A stretch of 23,415 nt of DNA from Lojkania enalia (lineage: Eukaryota > Ascomycota > Dothideomycetes > Pleosporales), in NCBI GenBank assembly GCA_010094045.1, contig ML986832.1:34525-57939 (forward strand). The letters run 5' to 3'. Of the stretch, positions 1 through 10,485 are shown one piece after another. Position 1 is the first letter of the stretch, and every line of letters starts with the position of its first letter. The translations under genes and the position numbers were made by a program. A model generated the notes under the pieces. The model was not told the origin of the DNA. It did no database searches and saw only the letters and a program-made list of their open reading frames with translations.

Positions 1-503
1 AAAAGTACCTAGATAACTTATCTACTTTAATAGTAGAGGCGTTTAAATAGTTTATAAAGGGTACTGCGTATATAATATATAAAAACGTACTATTACGCGC
101 TTAGGTTACTAAGCTTTAAATAGCTAATAAGGCCGCTATATAACGTTAATTATATAAAAGAAAGTGTATATAGAAGGAAGGTAACCTAACAATTAAAGAA
201 GGCACTTAATTAACTACTCTAAAAGATTTTAGCACTTATACTAATAGGAAGAAGGGTAGGAAGAAGACGCGCGTTAATAGAAACTAGCTAACTTAAAGGC
301 GCTGCAGGTAGTATAGCGAGGCTAGATATAACTCGCGGACGTGTAAAAATAATACTATAGATATAGAAGAATAGGCTACTATATTATATAGTACGATAGA
401 ATATAAGAAAGTATAATATTTTGCGAAAAGTAGTTGTGATTTTAGTATAGTCTTAGCATTATAATCAGCTCGCTTAGGTAATTAGCTCGCTTATACTATA
501 CGT
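1..503 (+). mobile_element. Copy D: 3' end of pogo/Fot-like DNA transposon, RIP-degraded, cut by window start
   Basis: This is the C-terminal end of a pogo/Fot-like (Tc1-mariner superfamily, DDE_1 type) transposase plus its 3' terminal repeat. In the plus frame around 300-344 a CX2CX4HX4C zinc knuckle is visible: Cys 303, Tyr for Cys 312, Tyr for His 327, Cys 342, in the context 'RYNSRTCKN'. Such knuckles close many fungal pogo-type transposases. A terminal repeat follows at about 433-503 and ends in ..ACTATACGT, then TA (504-505), as expected for TA-targeting elements. An inverted copy of 243-503 lies at 17,963-18,222. The gene is non-functional, with many in-frame stops, and its N-terminal part lies before the window. 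Family and orientation are well supported; the exact subfamily is not. Confidence 0.75.
433..503. repeat. Terminal repeat of copy D
   Basis: This stretch matches 1021-1090 in the same orientation and 17,963-18,030 in reverse complement. Shared core words are GCTCGCTTAGGT and GATTAGCTCGCTT. Read inward from the end it starts ACGTATAGTA, flanked by TA. That a 5' end (copy C) and a 3' end (copy D) carry the same sequence read inward shows it is an inverted terminal repeat of about 70 bp. Confidence 0.75.
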
Positions 504-505
504 TA

Positions 506-1090
506 TATATTTTTATTAATAATACTATATTTAGCCTTTATATTCTATATAAGGTAGAACCAGCCTCCTATAACTTTAGGATCCTTATATTTAGCTCTTA
601 AATAGTCGTACTTTTAATTAAATTTAACCTTAAGTTTAGGCGTACATTTAATAAAGTTCTCTACCTAGTTCTTTCTAACCTAGCTAGTAGAGTATATAGT
701 TAGTAGTAAATTAGCTATATTTTAAATAGTAGTAAGCCGTAGCGGAAATTCTCTTATATCTAAATCTAGTATATATTAAACAATTACCTACTCCTCAGTC
801 TTACTAAGTTTTATTAAATTAGGCCGGTAATTATATTATAGAGCTGTTCCTTGCTTTCGTGTACTAAGTATACTTTAAGAGATATTATAGATTAATGTAA
901 TATAACGTATAGTTAGTATCGCATTTTATTAAAGAGTTTAAAGTGTAAGTTATATTCTATCTTCTTTTTAAATTAATTTTATAGTTGTTAGTTATAGTAT
1001 AATATTATAAAGTATAATTATCGCGATTTTAGTAGAGTTTTAGCATTATAATTAGCTTACTTAGGTGATTAGCTCGCTTGTACTATATGT
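506..1090 (-). mobile_element. Copy C: 5' half of pogo/Fot-like transposon, same family as D
   Basis: The minus strand reads from a terminal repeat (1090 down to 1021) into the N-terminal half of a pogo-type transposase. Recognisable stretches include 'KTEEQVIVQYILDLD'-like sequence around 760-800 and 'KVKFN', 'KYDYLRAKYKDP' and 'VIGGWFYL' around 545-630. These are typical of the CENP-B-like DNA-binding half and linker of fungal pogo transposases. Many Gln and Trp codons are stops (TAA, TAG). The reading breaks off at about 506, where copy D abuts it at a TA, so D inserted into C and the rest of C should lie left of the window. Non-functional. Confidence 0.7.
1021..1090. repeat. Terminal repeat of copy C
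   Basis: Near-identical to 433-503, differing almost only by transitions (for example GTACTATATGT against ATACTATACGT). It is followed by TA at 1091-1092, the expected target dinucleotide. From 1093 to 1295 there is only AT-rich sequence in which I see no gene. Confidence 0.7.
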
Positions 1091-1295
1091 TATAATAATA
1101 ATATCTTATTCTATTAACTTTTTATAGTAATTTAACTATAGCCGCCTATATATATATAAATTACTAATATCTTCTATTATATCTATAACTTCTATCTACT
1201 AGTTATCTTTATTATATAGATATACTCCTTTAAAAAACTTTATAAACTTCTACTTATTCTACTATTTTATATTTATTATAAATATATATATAATA

Positions 1296-3152
1296 TATAA
1301 TATATTCTACTATTAAAATAGCTAAACTATTAAAGCGGCTACTTTTTCTTAGTATTATAAATATTACGTACGAACTATAATAAATCTATAATATAACCTT
1401 CTATTAATTTAATAAGAAGGTAGAATTGAGCTTACCTTATAGGCGTATAAATTAGGCTAATTTAAGAGTATATAACGTACTACTATAGCTTTTAATATAT
1501 AATATTAACAACTTTCTACTCAACTTTATAGAATTATATTTTACTCTTATATACAACTAAATTACTAGAAGCTTATAGTAACTAAAGAATAAATAATCGT
1601 ATAATATATTCTTAACCTTAATTTACAAGAATTTATACTCTAGCTATATAAAGTAGTAGATATAGTAGATAAACTATTAGGTATATATAGTAGAATATTT
1701 ATAAGAAAGAATTAGTTTAAACAATTTATAGCGCGTATAAATAAGCTTAAAATAGTCTTTAATTAAGTAAAGGATTGCTAAAGAATAAAATAAGAGAATC
1801 GAGAGGTTATTAATATATAGTTTAAGCTTATATAGGATATAATTGCAAAATATAGTATATATAATAATAATATCTACAGCTTTAATAAGATAGGCTTTTA
1901 AATAGATATTATTAATACTATAAAAGTTGTTATAAGTTTAGAATATTATATAAAGCTTACTCTTATATAGTTAGATAATTATAAGTAGGTTATAGTTATT
2001 TAGAACATCTATACTACTATATATATAACCCTACTATTTATTATCTATAAAAGACGCGTCTATATTTTTATATAGTATAAAAAAGTAGGTATACTATATA
2101 ATTAGAAAATTTCAGTCTTTAAGAACGGCTGGATAAATAATACGCTTGGTCTTAAGTAGCTAAAGTACTTTAATAAGTATATAAAGATGCGTTAGATAGG
2201 ATTATATAAGCTACTTATTTTTAACGGCTATAAAAGCTACTTTAACTAGGAATTTAAAGATTACTATCTTATATAAAAAATTCTAACACTTTATATACCT
2301 TCTTATTTATTATATATACTTTAGCCTCTTAATATAGTTTACTTTTTACTATTAAAGCTAAAGTACTTATAGTATATATAAGACTTAGCGCGCTAACACG
2401 TCTACTATATTAATAAAGAAGGCTTTCTTCTAGCTTTTAAAAACGCGTTTTTTAATATATTTATATATAAGAACTATTAAAAAGCCTTTAAAGTAATAGA
2501 AATTATTCCTCTAAATATATAGGTTATATTAGATCGCCTTAATATATAACTATATATTCTACTAGAACTACTTTTATAAGAAGACTTCTAATAGTCTAAA
2601 ACTCTAAATAATATATATAAATTTAGGTTATAATTAATACTTATATAAAAGTCCTTTATATAATTACTAAAAGAGGTATAAGAAGGATTCTTACAGCTTA
2701 TAAAAGATACTAAGTTAATACTATATTAGAATATACTTCTTTAAGCTTATAACTCTAAGCTTAAAAGTTAATTAGAAGAAGTAACTAAGTATAAAATATA
2801 TAAAAGAAAGTATATTTAGTATAGTAGTATAGTATTATATAATAAAGGATCTTTATATATAGCTACTAAAGTATTTATAGACTCTCAGCCCTTTAAGAAA
2901 ACTCGTAGTACTAATACTTAAGAAAGGGCTCAACCAGCTTAACGCTACTATAGTAACTATAGTAAGACTAGATATAATACTTGTATGTGCTAAAAGGATA
3001 GTAGAGAAAATTTTAAATTAGATAAAAGTATATTATATATAGAATCTCTTATTAGTATTAAGTAAATTAACTTTTTATATATAGTATTTATTACGTTAAG
3101 AAAAAGTAGCCGCTTTAATAGTTTAGCTACTTTAATAGTAGAATATATTATA
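1296..3152 (+). mobile_element. Element B: full-length pogo-like DNA transposon, RIP-degraded
   Basis: It is bounded by inverted terminal repeats at 1296-1351 and 3097-3152. They share the outward-reading core CTATTAAAGCGGCTAC and the words TTTTTCTTA and ATATTCTAC. The length of about 1.86 kb is normal for fungal Fot/pogo elements. The interior encodes one transposase on the plus strand. The outermost bases are so AT-rich that the exact ends and the TA duplication cannot be fixed to the base. Its terminal repeats differ from those of C/D and of F, so it is a separate family. Confidence 0.75.
1450..2995 (+). pseudogene. Pogo-type DDE transposase pseudogene (element B)
   Basis: In order, the plus frame shows an N-terminal 'ILNLNLQEF' helix region (about 1610), then the first DDE motif 'YSFNKIGF' (about 1875-1898; family YNFDETGF, with Asp to Asn and Glu to Lys). 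Next come 'NGWINNTLGLKWLKYF' (about 2125) and the second catalytic motif 'LLIFNGYKSY' (2211-2240; family LLILDGH, with Asp to Asn at 2223 and His to Tyr). 'LYIPSYLLYILWPLN' follows (about 2290-2335), then a C-terminal zinc knuckle at 2949-2990 with Tyr at two Cys and the His position and Cys kept at 2988. Many stops replace Gln and Trp. This would have been the nuclear cut-and-paste transposase of B. It is dead by RIP, with catalytic acidic residues lost. Confidence 0.75.
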
Positions 3153-4720
3153 ATAATAATTTATATATTATTATATTAAGTTAAATATCTTTAACTAATA
3201 GTATTTATACTAGAATAGTTTTAAGGTCTTTTCTTAACTAGAATATCTACTAGATAGTAAGTTATAGACGGTTTATATTAGTTTAAGCTTTAACTTATTA
3301 TAGTTTAATACTATAAGTTAATTTTAATAGTATAATTAGTTGTTATACTTTTTATAATTAACTAGAATTAGTAGTTTAGATTAATAAACTTGTTCTCTTA
3401 GTAGCTTTAAAATATTTTAGATTAGATTATTATATAGGTATTTTTTATTAATAATTTTTATAATTAATTAATTTACTTCTACTTATTAAAATAGTTTAAA
3501 ATAAAGTAATATCTATTAATAACCTTTATATACCTCTTCTTATATAGGCTTATTTAATAACTTTTAAATTAAGATATTAAGCTTCTCTTTAAATTTACTA
3601 GATTAATATATAATATTTAAATTAAATTTTAATAAATATTTTAATTAATAAACCTATTAGTAGTTTAACTATTTTATTATTATAAAATATTATAAGTTCT
3701 TATAATTCTTTAATACTTCTATAAGAAATACTATACCTTCTACTTTAGGCTTCTATTATTTAAAATACTAGATAATTATAAGTAGCTCCTTATTATATAT
3801 TTTATAGTTACTTTTAGTAAGATTTATATATTTAGAGAAGTAGATAATAGATCTTAGTTTACTATTAACGCTTCTCTAAAATAGTATACTAGCTATTATA
3901 AAGTTAGATATATTAGCTTCTACTAATATATTTAAAGTCTAAATATAAAAGAAATTAAGAATATTCTTAAATAGTAGTAGAATAATATATAATAATTAAA
4001 ATAGCTAATTCTATCTTAACTTACCTATAAAATCTATTTAATTCCGCTAATAAATAATAAACTAGAATAAATCTGCTTTAAAAATTATTATATAATATTC
4101 TAGAATTAAGTATAATTAAATCTAGATACTATTAAGAATTTAGAATATTTATATTACTAGTTACATTAAGTAGATTATTATATAATATAAAACATCTCTT
4201 TTTATTAGTTTTTATAAAACTAGAACTCTAAGCTTTTATATAATAATTAATTAGCTTCTTTAACTTCTATTAGTAAATCTACTACCTATATTCCGGCTCG
4301 AACTTCTTCTATAGTATCTATAGTAGGTAGATCTTTATCTTCTAGTATACTAAGACTACTAAATTTAAATACTTCCTCTATTATAAGATATCTATCTAGC
4401 TTTTTACTATTATAGAGGTTATATTTAGCTTTAGTCTAATCTTTCTACTTATAATTAATATAAGTAGCTAACTACTTATATAGTAAAGATATATATTTAA
4501 GAAAAGGCTTATAATAAAAATACTAAATATATTTACCTATTTTAAAGTAAATAATAGTTTAATTAAATATTATATAATAAAGAAAATTACTATAAAAGAC
4601 TTTATTTATAGTACTATAAGTCTAGATTAATATAGTATTAATATATAACAGCCGATATATTAAAAGTTAATAGTAGTAAAAGCAGCTATTAAAGAATTTA
4701 ATATTAATATAGAAAGTAGA
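3153..4720 (-). pseudogene. Element G, part 1: old Ty3/gypsy pol remnant
   Basis: The minus strand carries a decayed gypsy-type RNase H and connection region: 'VEANISNFIIASILF' (about 3874-3923), then 'YFSKYINLTKSNYKIYNKEL' (about 3780-3850), then 'FNLNIIY' and 'SSKFKEKLNIL' (about 3565-3625). The last corresponds to the usual 'F-I-Y-RPGK-N-ADALSR' tail of RNase H. Further toward 4720 a weak protease-like stretch is possible around 4600-4650. I cannot find a convincing reverse transcriptase between these, so an internal deletion is possible. Very AT-rich, stops throughout. It is interrupted at 4720/10,486 by element A, so G predates A. No LTRs of G were identified. Confidence 0.5.
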
Positions 4721-4725
4721 TAAGA
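4721..4725. repeat. Target site duplication of element A, left (TAAGA)
   Basis: TAAGA directly precedes the 5' LTR and is repeated exactly at 10,481-10,485 after the 3' LTR. A perfect 5-bp duplication is standard for Ty3/gypsy integration and proves that the two LTRs belong to a single insertion. Confidence 0.9.
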
Positions 4726-4927
4726 TGTAAAAGTTCTAGCCTATAGCTCGGTTCTATTCCTACGATACTATAATAGTAGTTACTCTTATACAACCCTATA
4801 TCTACCTAGACTAAAGTAAGCGAATAATATATATCTTACTATTATATACCTTCTCTTCTCTTTCTCTAGCTTTAATAATAATAGATTCTTATTATATCTA
4901 ATCCTATTATATCCTTAGACCTTCTTA
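4726..4927 (+). repeat. 5' LTR of element A
   Basis: This 202-bp repeat is found again at 10,282-10,480. It starts TGTAAAAGTTCTAGCC and ends GACCTTCTTA (the original terminal CA now TA). Differences from the 3' copy are almost all C/T or G/A transitions plus a 3-bp indel, as expected if the LTRs were identical at insertion and then RIP-mutated independently. No primer-binding site could be recognised just downstream. Confidence 0.9.
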
Positions 4928-5039
4928 ATTTATTAAAGCTTATACTATACTAGATTTTATCTTAACTACTAAATAGATCTACTACCGTATAAAGTTATAA
5001 ACTAAAATAGACTAGTAGAATAAGAATTTAATATAATAA

Positions 5040-6060
5040 CTATATAGAGATAGTTCGCTAAAATAGTAGCTAGGCTGGAATACCTAGAGAAAGAAAAGTA
5101 GTAATAGCAACTTAAAAGAACAAGCCTTTATTAGAAGCTTAAGAAGTAACTAAATAAGTATTTAGCTTCTAAGAGGAGTATCTTACCAACTATACTATTA
5201 ATAACTACTAAGCCTATTTATATAAAAGTTATAATTAATAAGTTAGATAAGTTCTAAAGAGACTATAAAATATACCCTATTTAGAAAAGTAGTATAAAGA
5301 TTAAGATCTATATTAATAGTTTATTTATAAACTTAATAGATATAATAGTAGCAGCCTATATAATATTATTTTATTAAAGTAATACTAGAATATACTTTTA
5401 GTCGTATAAAAAATATATTACTATAAGTACTCTTATCTATAATAAATTCTAGACAATTATAGATATATAATATAATAACCCCTACTATTAAAAATAAGCT
5501 AGAATCGAGTTTAAAAACCTAAGATAAGATAATAAGACTTTTATTAAGTTTCTAGTTAAGTATAATTATCTCTTTATAGAAGTATTATATAACTCTTACT
5601 TAGATTAAGTTAAGATATAAGATCTAGAAGGGAAGATTTATCCTAAACTCTACTAATTAATAATTAGCGGTATTAGCGAGGAAGACTTTATATTATATAT
5701 AACCTTTATATAGAAACTTTATATTCTTAATAACTATTTTAAAGTAGCTAAACTCGATAGTACTTTTATATAGTCTTTTAGTAGAAGGAAGACTAATTAG
5801 ACGAGGAATAGCTAAGAACAGCTATTTACACCGTTCCTACAACTATAACTATTAGCTGCTATTAATAATACTATAAACTAGATGCTAACAGCTAATTATA
5901 GACTTATATAACACCTAGATATAAGACCTTAGCTATTAGAGAAGATGAGAAATATTACTAAGAAAGAGCTAAAGGCTTAAAAATAATAGAATACCTATTT
6001 TACCTATAGAAATAAGGGTTACTTCGCCTAAAGCTACTACTATACTTTATTTAAGAGTAG
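5040..6060 (+). pseudogene. gag pseudogene of element A, with zinc-knuckle remnant
   Basis: The plus frame shows a retrotransposon Gag-like helical region: 'KYNYLFIEVLYNSYLD' at about 5560-5605 and 'YPKLY' at about 5640. A CX2CX4HX4C nucleocapsid knuckle follows at 5996-6037. All four metal ligands now read Tyr (codons at 5996, 6005, 6020 and 6035), each explained by a single G-to-A or C-to-T change (TGT to TAT, CAC to TAC). Gag would have formed the cytoplasmic virus-like particle and bound the RNA. Start and end are approximate because of stops. Confidence 0.7.
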
Positions 6061-6550
6061 TATATAGTTTAATTAGGCTTATATAATACTACTAGAGTCT
6101 ATTTAGTATAATAAGAAATATAGAGATATAGCCTAAGCTAATAGAATAAGAAAAGTATTACTCTAAATAGAAGTCGGCGTTTAAAGCTATAAAAAAGGTA
6201 GGTAAATAAGTAAGTACTAGATAAATTTAATTAATTTTAGATAACTAGTACTCTATTTATAGCCCCCGCACTATTTAATAATACTTTTAGCCTTCTTATC
6301 TTAATAGATAATAGCTATAACTTATATATAATAGTTGAGAAAAGGATTATATAAAAGGCTGGACTAGAATACCTCTACCTTCTAATACTATTAACAGTTT
6401 TATTATTTAGCAACTTCTTAGCTAGAATTATTAAAAAGGTAGCTATTATTAACTTATTAAATATAGGTAGATGTTAGGTAAATTTAGGTTAGATATTTAC
6501 TTATATAGTCTTAAGGATAGAAGAAGATTATAGTATAATCTTAAAACGCT

Positions 6551-6555
6551 TATAA
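6551..6555. repeat. Target site duplication of solo LTR, left (TATAA)
   Basis: TATAA here is repeated exactly at 6835-6839, directly outside the TG...CA ends of the solo LTR. Joining the two flanks restores the reading of element A. Confidence 0.85.
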
Positions 6556-6834
6556 TGTAACGGCGCAGGTAAGACAATGGGTCCGAATGCGGTATAAATC
6601 CACTTAGAGGCATATGGGAGTGCGTGGGGGATTAGGGACCTGGGAATTCTATTAACACCTATAGGCCTTGTACGAAAGGATATAGAAGAACTACCAAGCT
6701 ACTTATGAGGGAGTGTGCAACTATATACGGAAGGGAAAAGGGGCAAAACCAGGGGTAGGATAAGATAAGCGAAAAGCTTTGGGATAAGGTTGTATATGAA
6801 GCTTTTCGTGGAACGATTTCTTTGCATCGTTACA
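6556..6834 (-). repeat. Solo LTR of the element-E family, almost free of RIP
   Basis: This 279-bp unit starts TGTAACGGCGCAGG and ends GCATCGTTACA. It has TG...CA ends, a 7-bp inverted terminus TGTAACG/CGTTACA and a perfect 5-bp target duplication TATAA. Its reverse complement aligns end to end with the LTR at 18,223-18,501, which is also exactly 279 bp; most differences are C-to-T or G-to-A in the latter. Because that LTR leads into plus-strand gag-pol, the solo LTR is in minus orientation. Its base composition is near-balanced, with many CA and TG steps and GGG/CCC runs, in sharp contrast to the AT-rich DNA on both sides. It disrupts the protease-RT region of element A and is younger than A. 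No internal element sequence is present, so it arose by LTR-LTR recombination. Confidence 0.92.
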
Positions 6835-9800
6835 TATAAAAGTAAAGTAAAAATATAATTATTAACCTAAAAATAGAAATCCTATATATTTATAGAATAG
6901 GGGTAATTATATAAAACTAGAAGCTTTAGAAGTAGTAATATATAGCTAATATTACCTAAGTTTTAATATATACTTTCTCTACTATAGTAAAATGCTATAA
7001 AAAACGCTTGTAAGATTCTCTTACTAAGCTACCCTATATCTTTACTATTAGTATAGCTAATACTTAGAAGGCTCTAAAAAATAAGCCGAAAATAGACCCT
7101 TATATAAAACTCCCTAAGGAATATATATAGTAGCTTTATACCTTTAATTAATAGGAAGCTAATAAACTACCGCTTTTAAGACTAAGAGTAGACTATATAA
7201 TTAAGCTAGAAGGGAAAGATAGAAGTCCTCTAAAGATCCCCTTAGGTCTTTTATATAGAATATTATAGGAGATACTTCTTAATAAAGAATTTATTCGGGT
7301 TAGCAACTCTCTAATTATAGTACCGGTCCTGTTTATACGAAAACTAGAGGGTAACCTCTACTTCTATATTAACTACTATACCCTAAACGCTATTATATAG
7401 AAAGACTATTACCCTTTACCTCTAATCTAAAAAACGCTAAATTAAATTAGTTAAGCTAAATAGTTTATAAAACTTAATATTATTACTATATTTAATATAA
7501 TCCGAATTAAAGAAGAAGATAAATAGAAAATAGTATTTATAACCTACTATAATTTATATAAGTAGCTAGTTATACTCTTTAGTCTTATAAATACTCTAAG
7601 TACCTTCTAATAGTATATTAATCGTATAATTTAGGAGTATTTAAACGACTTTATCTCGGTATATTTAGATAATATTCTTATATATATAGACGGCTCTCTA
7701 TAAAACTATTAGTACTACGTTAAAGTAATCTTTTAAAAGCTAATAGATACTAGCCTCTAACTCGATATTAATAAGTACAAATTTAAGATTTATATAATAA
7801 AATATTTTAGCTTTATTATTAATACGGAAAAAGGTATCTAAATAAACTTATAGAAAGTTAAAGCAATCTAAAACTAAAAAGTACTTATATTAGTTTATAG
7901 TATATAAAGCTTTTTAGACTTTATAAACTTCTACTACTAGTTTATTAAGGAATTTTCTAAAGTAGTTACTCTATTAACAGCTCTTATCCGAAGGAAATAA
8001 GAGAAAAAATAGTTTCAACTTAATAATTAGGTACTTACTACCTTTAATTACCTAAAATAATACTTTATATAAATACTAGCGTTAGTTTAATATAACCCTA
8101 AAAGGGAAACAATTCTAGAGTATAATACTTCTAGCTAGTATACTAGAGGTATGTTACTATAATACGATAATAAAGGAGTTCTACAACCTATTACTTTTAT
8201 ATTAAAGTAAATACTTTTTATAGAGTATAACTATCTAATTTATAATAAGAAATTACTAGTAGTTATATAATACTTTAAGGAATAGGAGAAGTTTTTAAAA
8301 CTATTTACGTACTTTACAGTTTATATAGATTATTATAACCTAAAATACTTTACTAAGGTATAGAGGCTTTCTAAATACTAGATAAGGTAGGCGGTATTTT
8401 TTATCTAGTTTAACTTCTAGTTTAAATATAAACTAGGTAAGCTTAATATTCTAGCTAATACTCTCTTATATTACGATTAGGATTTCTTAAAAGAAGCTAA
8501 TAATAAGTAGATTTAAAGAAGGATTAGTTAACTTTTTAGACCGTTCGATTTTAAGAATAGAGTTTATACAGCTTCTATATAAACTAGAAACTAGTATACT
8601 AAAGATCCTCCTAATAATTAAGCGGAAGTAGTTATCCTAGAAGACTCTATATTAGGGGAGGAATCTATAGATAAAGGAGAGTCTATAACCGAGATATTAT
8701 ATAAAGAGTAGTAAATACTAATAGAAACCTTATCGTAAAATACTTAAGAAAAAGATAAGATATATACTATACTTCTCTATACTACTAAAATAGAGAAGAG
8801 AATACTTCTAGAAACCTTCTATTACCTTAAGATTAGCCTATCTAACCTCTTAGTCCTAAGAGATAGATTAATATAGAGAAAACGCGCTTAGATTTCTAAG
8901 AGTAAGCTACTTTATATAAAGCTAATCTAAGAGACTTATAACTCTTACTTAGCTAGCTACTTTAGTAAGAATATTACGATTAGATTAATATTACGGTACT
9001 ATTTTTAGCCTAGAATAGTAGTAGATATTAAATACTTTATATAAAATTACTACTTTTATAGTAGAAATATAGTTTAGCGTTTTAGAAAAAAAGGCCTACT
9101 ATATCCTCTTCTAGTCCCTAAAAGGGTATAGTTAGAAATTTTAATAGACTATATTATTAACTTACTAAGAACTATATATAGTAATAAGTATATTCTTATT
9201 ATTATAGACTATTTAAGTAAAGGAGTACTCTTTATTACCGTCCTAAATCTTAAGAGCTAAATATTAGCTAATAAGTTTATTAAGTATTTTATAGTATATT
9301 ATAGACTTCTATAAGTAATAGTCTCTAATAGAGAAGAGTAGTTTATATAAGGTGTATAGGCACGTATCTACTAAATTCTTAAGATTAAGTAAAGGCTATT
9401 AATAGTATACTATCTAGAGACTGACGGAAGTATAGAGCGTATAAACTAGCTACTTAAAAAACTTCTCTACTACTATTATAACTACTACTAAGATAACTAG
9501 GATCTATAGCTACTATTAGCTTAAATTACTATTAGTACTAGAGATACTTCTTCTATAAGAGTTAGCCTATTCTTTCTTATTTATAGCTATTACCTAAACT
9601 TAGGAGAGTCTATATAACTAGAAGAGGAGCCGCTAATAGAGTAGTCTAGAGACTCTATTTATATAGTAAAATAGATTATTAGTAAACTAAAAAACTATAT
9701 CGAATTTATATAAGTAATAATAACTTATATATAATAGTAGTAGTAAAAAATTTACAATTATATAAGAAATCCTATACTATAATACTAATTAGAAAATAAA

Positions 9801-10251
9801 GTTTAACTTAATATACGTAATATTAAAATAGACTCTATAAGAAAAAAGAAGCTCTATAAACTCTATTAATAATATATAGTTAATAAGACTATTAGATAAA
9901 ATATATACTAACTAGATACTCTATAAGAAATTTATAATATCTTCTATATAATACTACTTTACTCTATTACTTAAGACCCGTTACTAAATTAAATATAAGA
10001 TAACTATTAACTAGCGCTAATTAGCGTTAGAAATAAAAATAAATAGGGGTTTAAGAAAATCTAAGATGTACGAGTTATTAATAAGAGGGGAGGCGGCTTA
10101 AAATAGCAGTTCCTTTATAAATAGACTAGTTATACTATACCCTTATAGAACGACTAAAGCGACTATAAAGATATAATTACTCTAGGAGAATTCGAATAGA
10201 ATATAGGGCGGAATTTTACTAAAGAACTACTTATCTGTATAACTTAGTATT

Positions 10252-10278
10252 AGAGAAAAAAGAGGAGGAGGAGGAGAA
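10252..10278 (+). promoter_or_regulatory. Polypurine tract of element A
   Basis: A 27-base all-purine run (including GAGAAAAAAGAGG and GGAGGAGG) ends 3 bases before the 3' LTR at 10,282. In Ty3/gypsy elements this is the RNase H-resistant primer for plus-strand DNA synthesis. It has survived because it contains no CpA or TpG target. Confidence 0.75.
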
Positions 10279-10281
10279 TAT

Positions 10282-10480
10282 TATAAAGGTTCTAGCCTGT
10301 AGCTTAGTCCCGTTCCTATAATACTATAATAGCAGTTACTCTTATACGACTCTATACCTACCTAAACTAAAGTAAATAAATAATACGTATCTTACTATAT
10401 ATCTTCTCTTCTCTTTCTCTAGCTTTAATAATAATAGATTCTTATTATATCTGATTCTATTATATCCTCAGACCTTCTTA
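10282..10480 (+). repeat. 3' LTR of element A
   Basis: This 199-bp copy of 4726-4927 starts TATAAAGGTTCTAGCC (original TG now TA) and ends GACCTTCTTA. It is followed directly by the duplicated target TAAGA at 10,481-10,485. Confidence 0.9.
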
Positions 10481-10485
10481 TAAGA

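Larger units (their letters stand above)
6243..10200 (+). pseudogene. pol pseudogene of element A (PR-RT-RNase H-IN-chromodomain)
   Basis: Aspartic protease: 'LLILIDNSYN' at about 6295-6321, the DSG triad now Asp-Asn-Ser. The 279-bp solo LTR then splits the frame at 6556. Reverse transcriptase about 7130-7700: 'IIVPVLFIRKLEGNLYFYIN' (about 7315-7370) and the catalytic 'YLDNILIY' box at 7662-7685, second Asp now Asn. RNase H about 8030-8480: 'ITFILK', 'FIEYNYLIYNKKLL', 'YFKEW'. Integrase about 8870-9480: HHCC remnant, first Asp kept at 9147, second Asp to Asn at 9327, 'ETDGSIERIN' at about 9417-9446 with the Glu kept. C-terminal chromodomain about 10,056-10,190: 'DVRVINKRGGGLK', 'FLYK'. Dead through RIP. 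Confidence 0.85.
4726..10480 (+). mobile_element. Element A: complete chromodomain Ty3/gypsy retrotransposon (chromovirus), RIP-dead
   Basis: The layout is 5' LTR (4726-4927), gag with zinc knuckle, protease, reverse transcriptase, RNase H, integrase, chromodomain, polypurine tract and 3' LTR (10,282-10,480). The whole is flanked by TAAGA duplications. Protease before RT and integrase after RNase H is the Ty3/gypsy order, and the terminal chromodomain places it among chromoviruses such as those known from filamentous fungi. Length is 5755 bp, or about 5.47 kb without the nested solo LTR and its duplication. Every domain carries RIP-type stops and replacements, so it cannot move. Confidence 0.9.

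Noticed and set aside
15..35. CTACTTTAATAGTAGA, resembling the terminal repeat of element B
   Set aside because: Only a 16-base low-complexity match inside copy D. The neighbouring GCGGCTAC core of the B repeat is absent.
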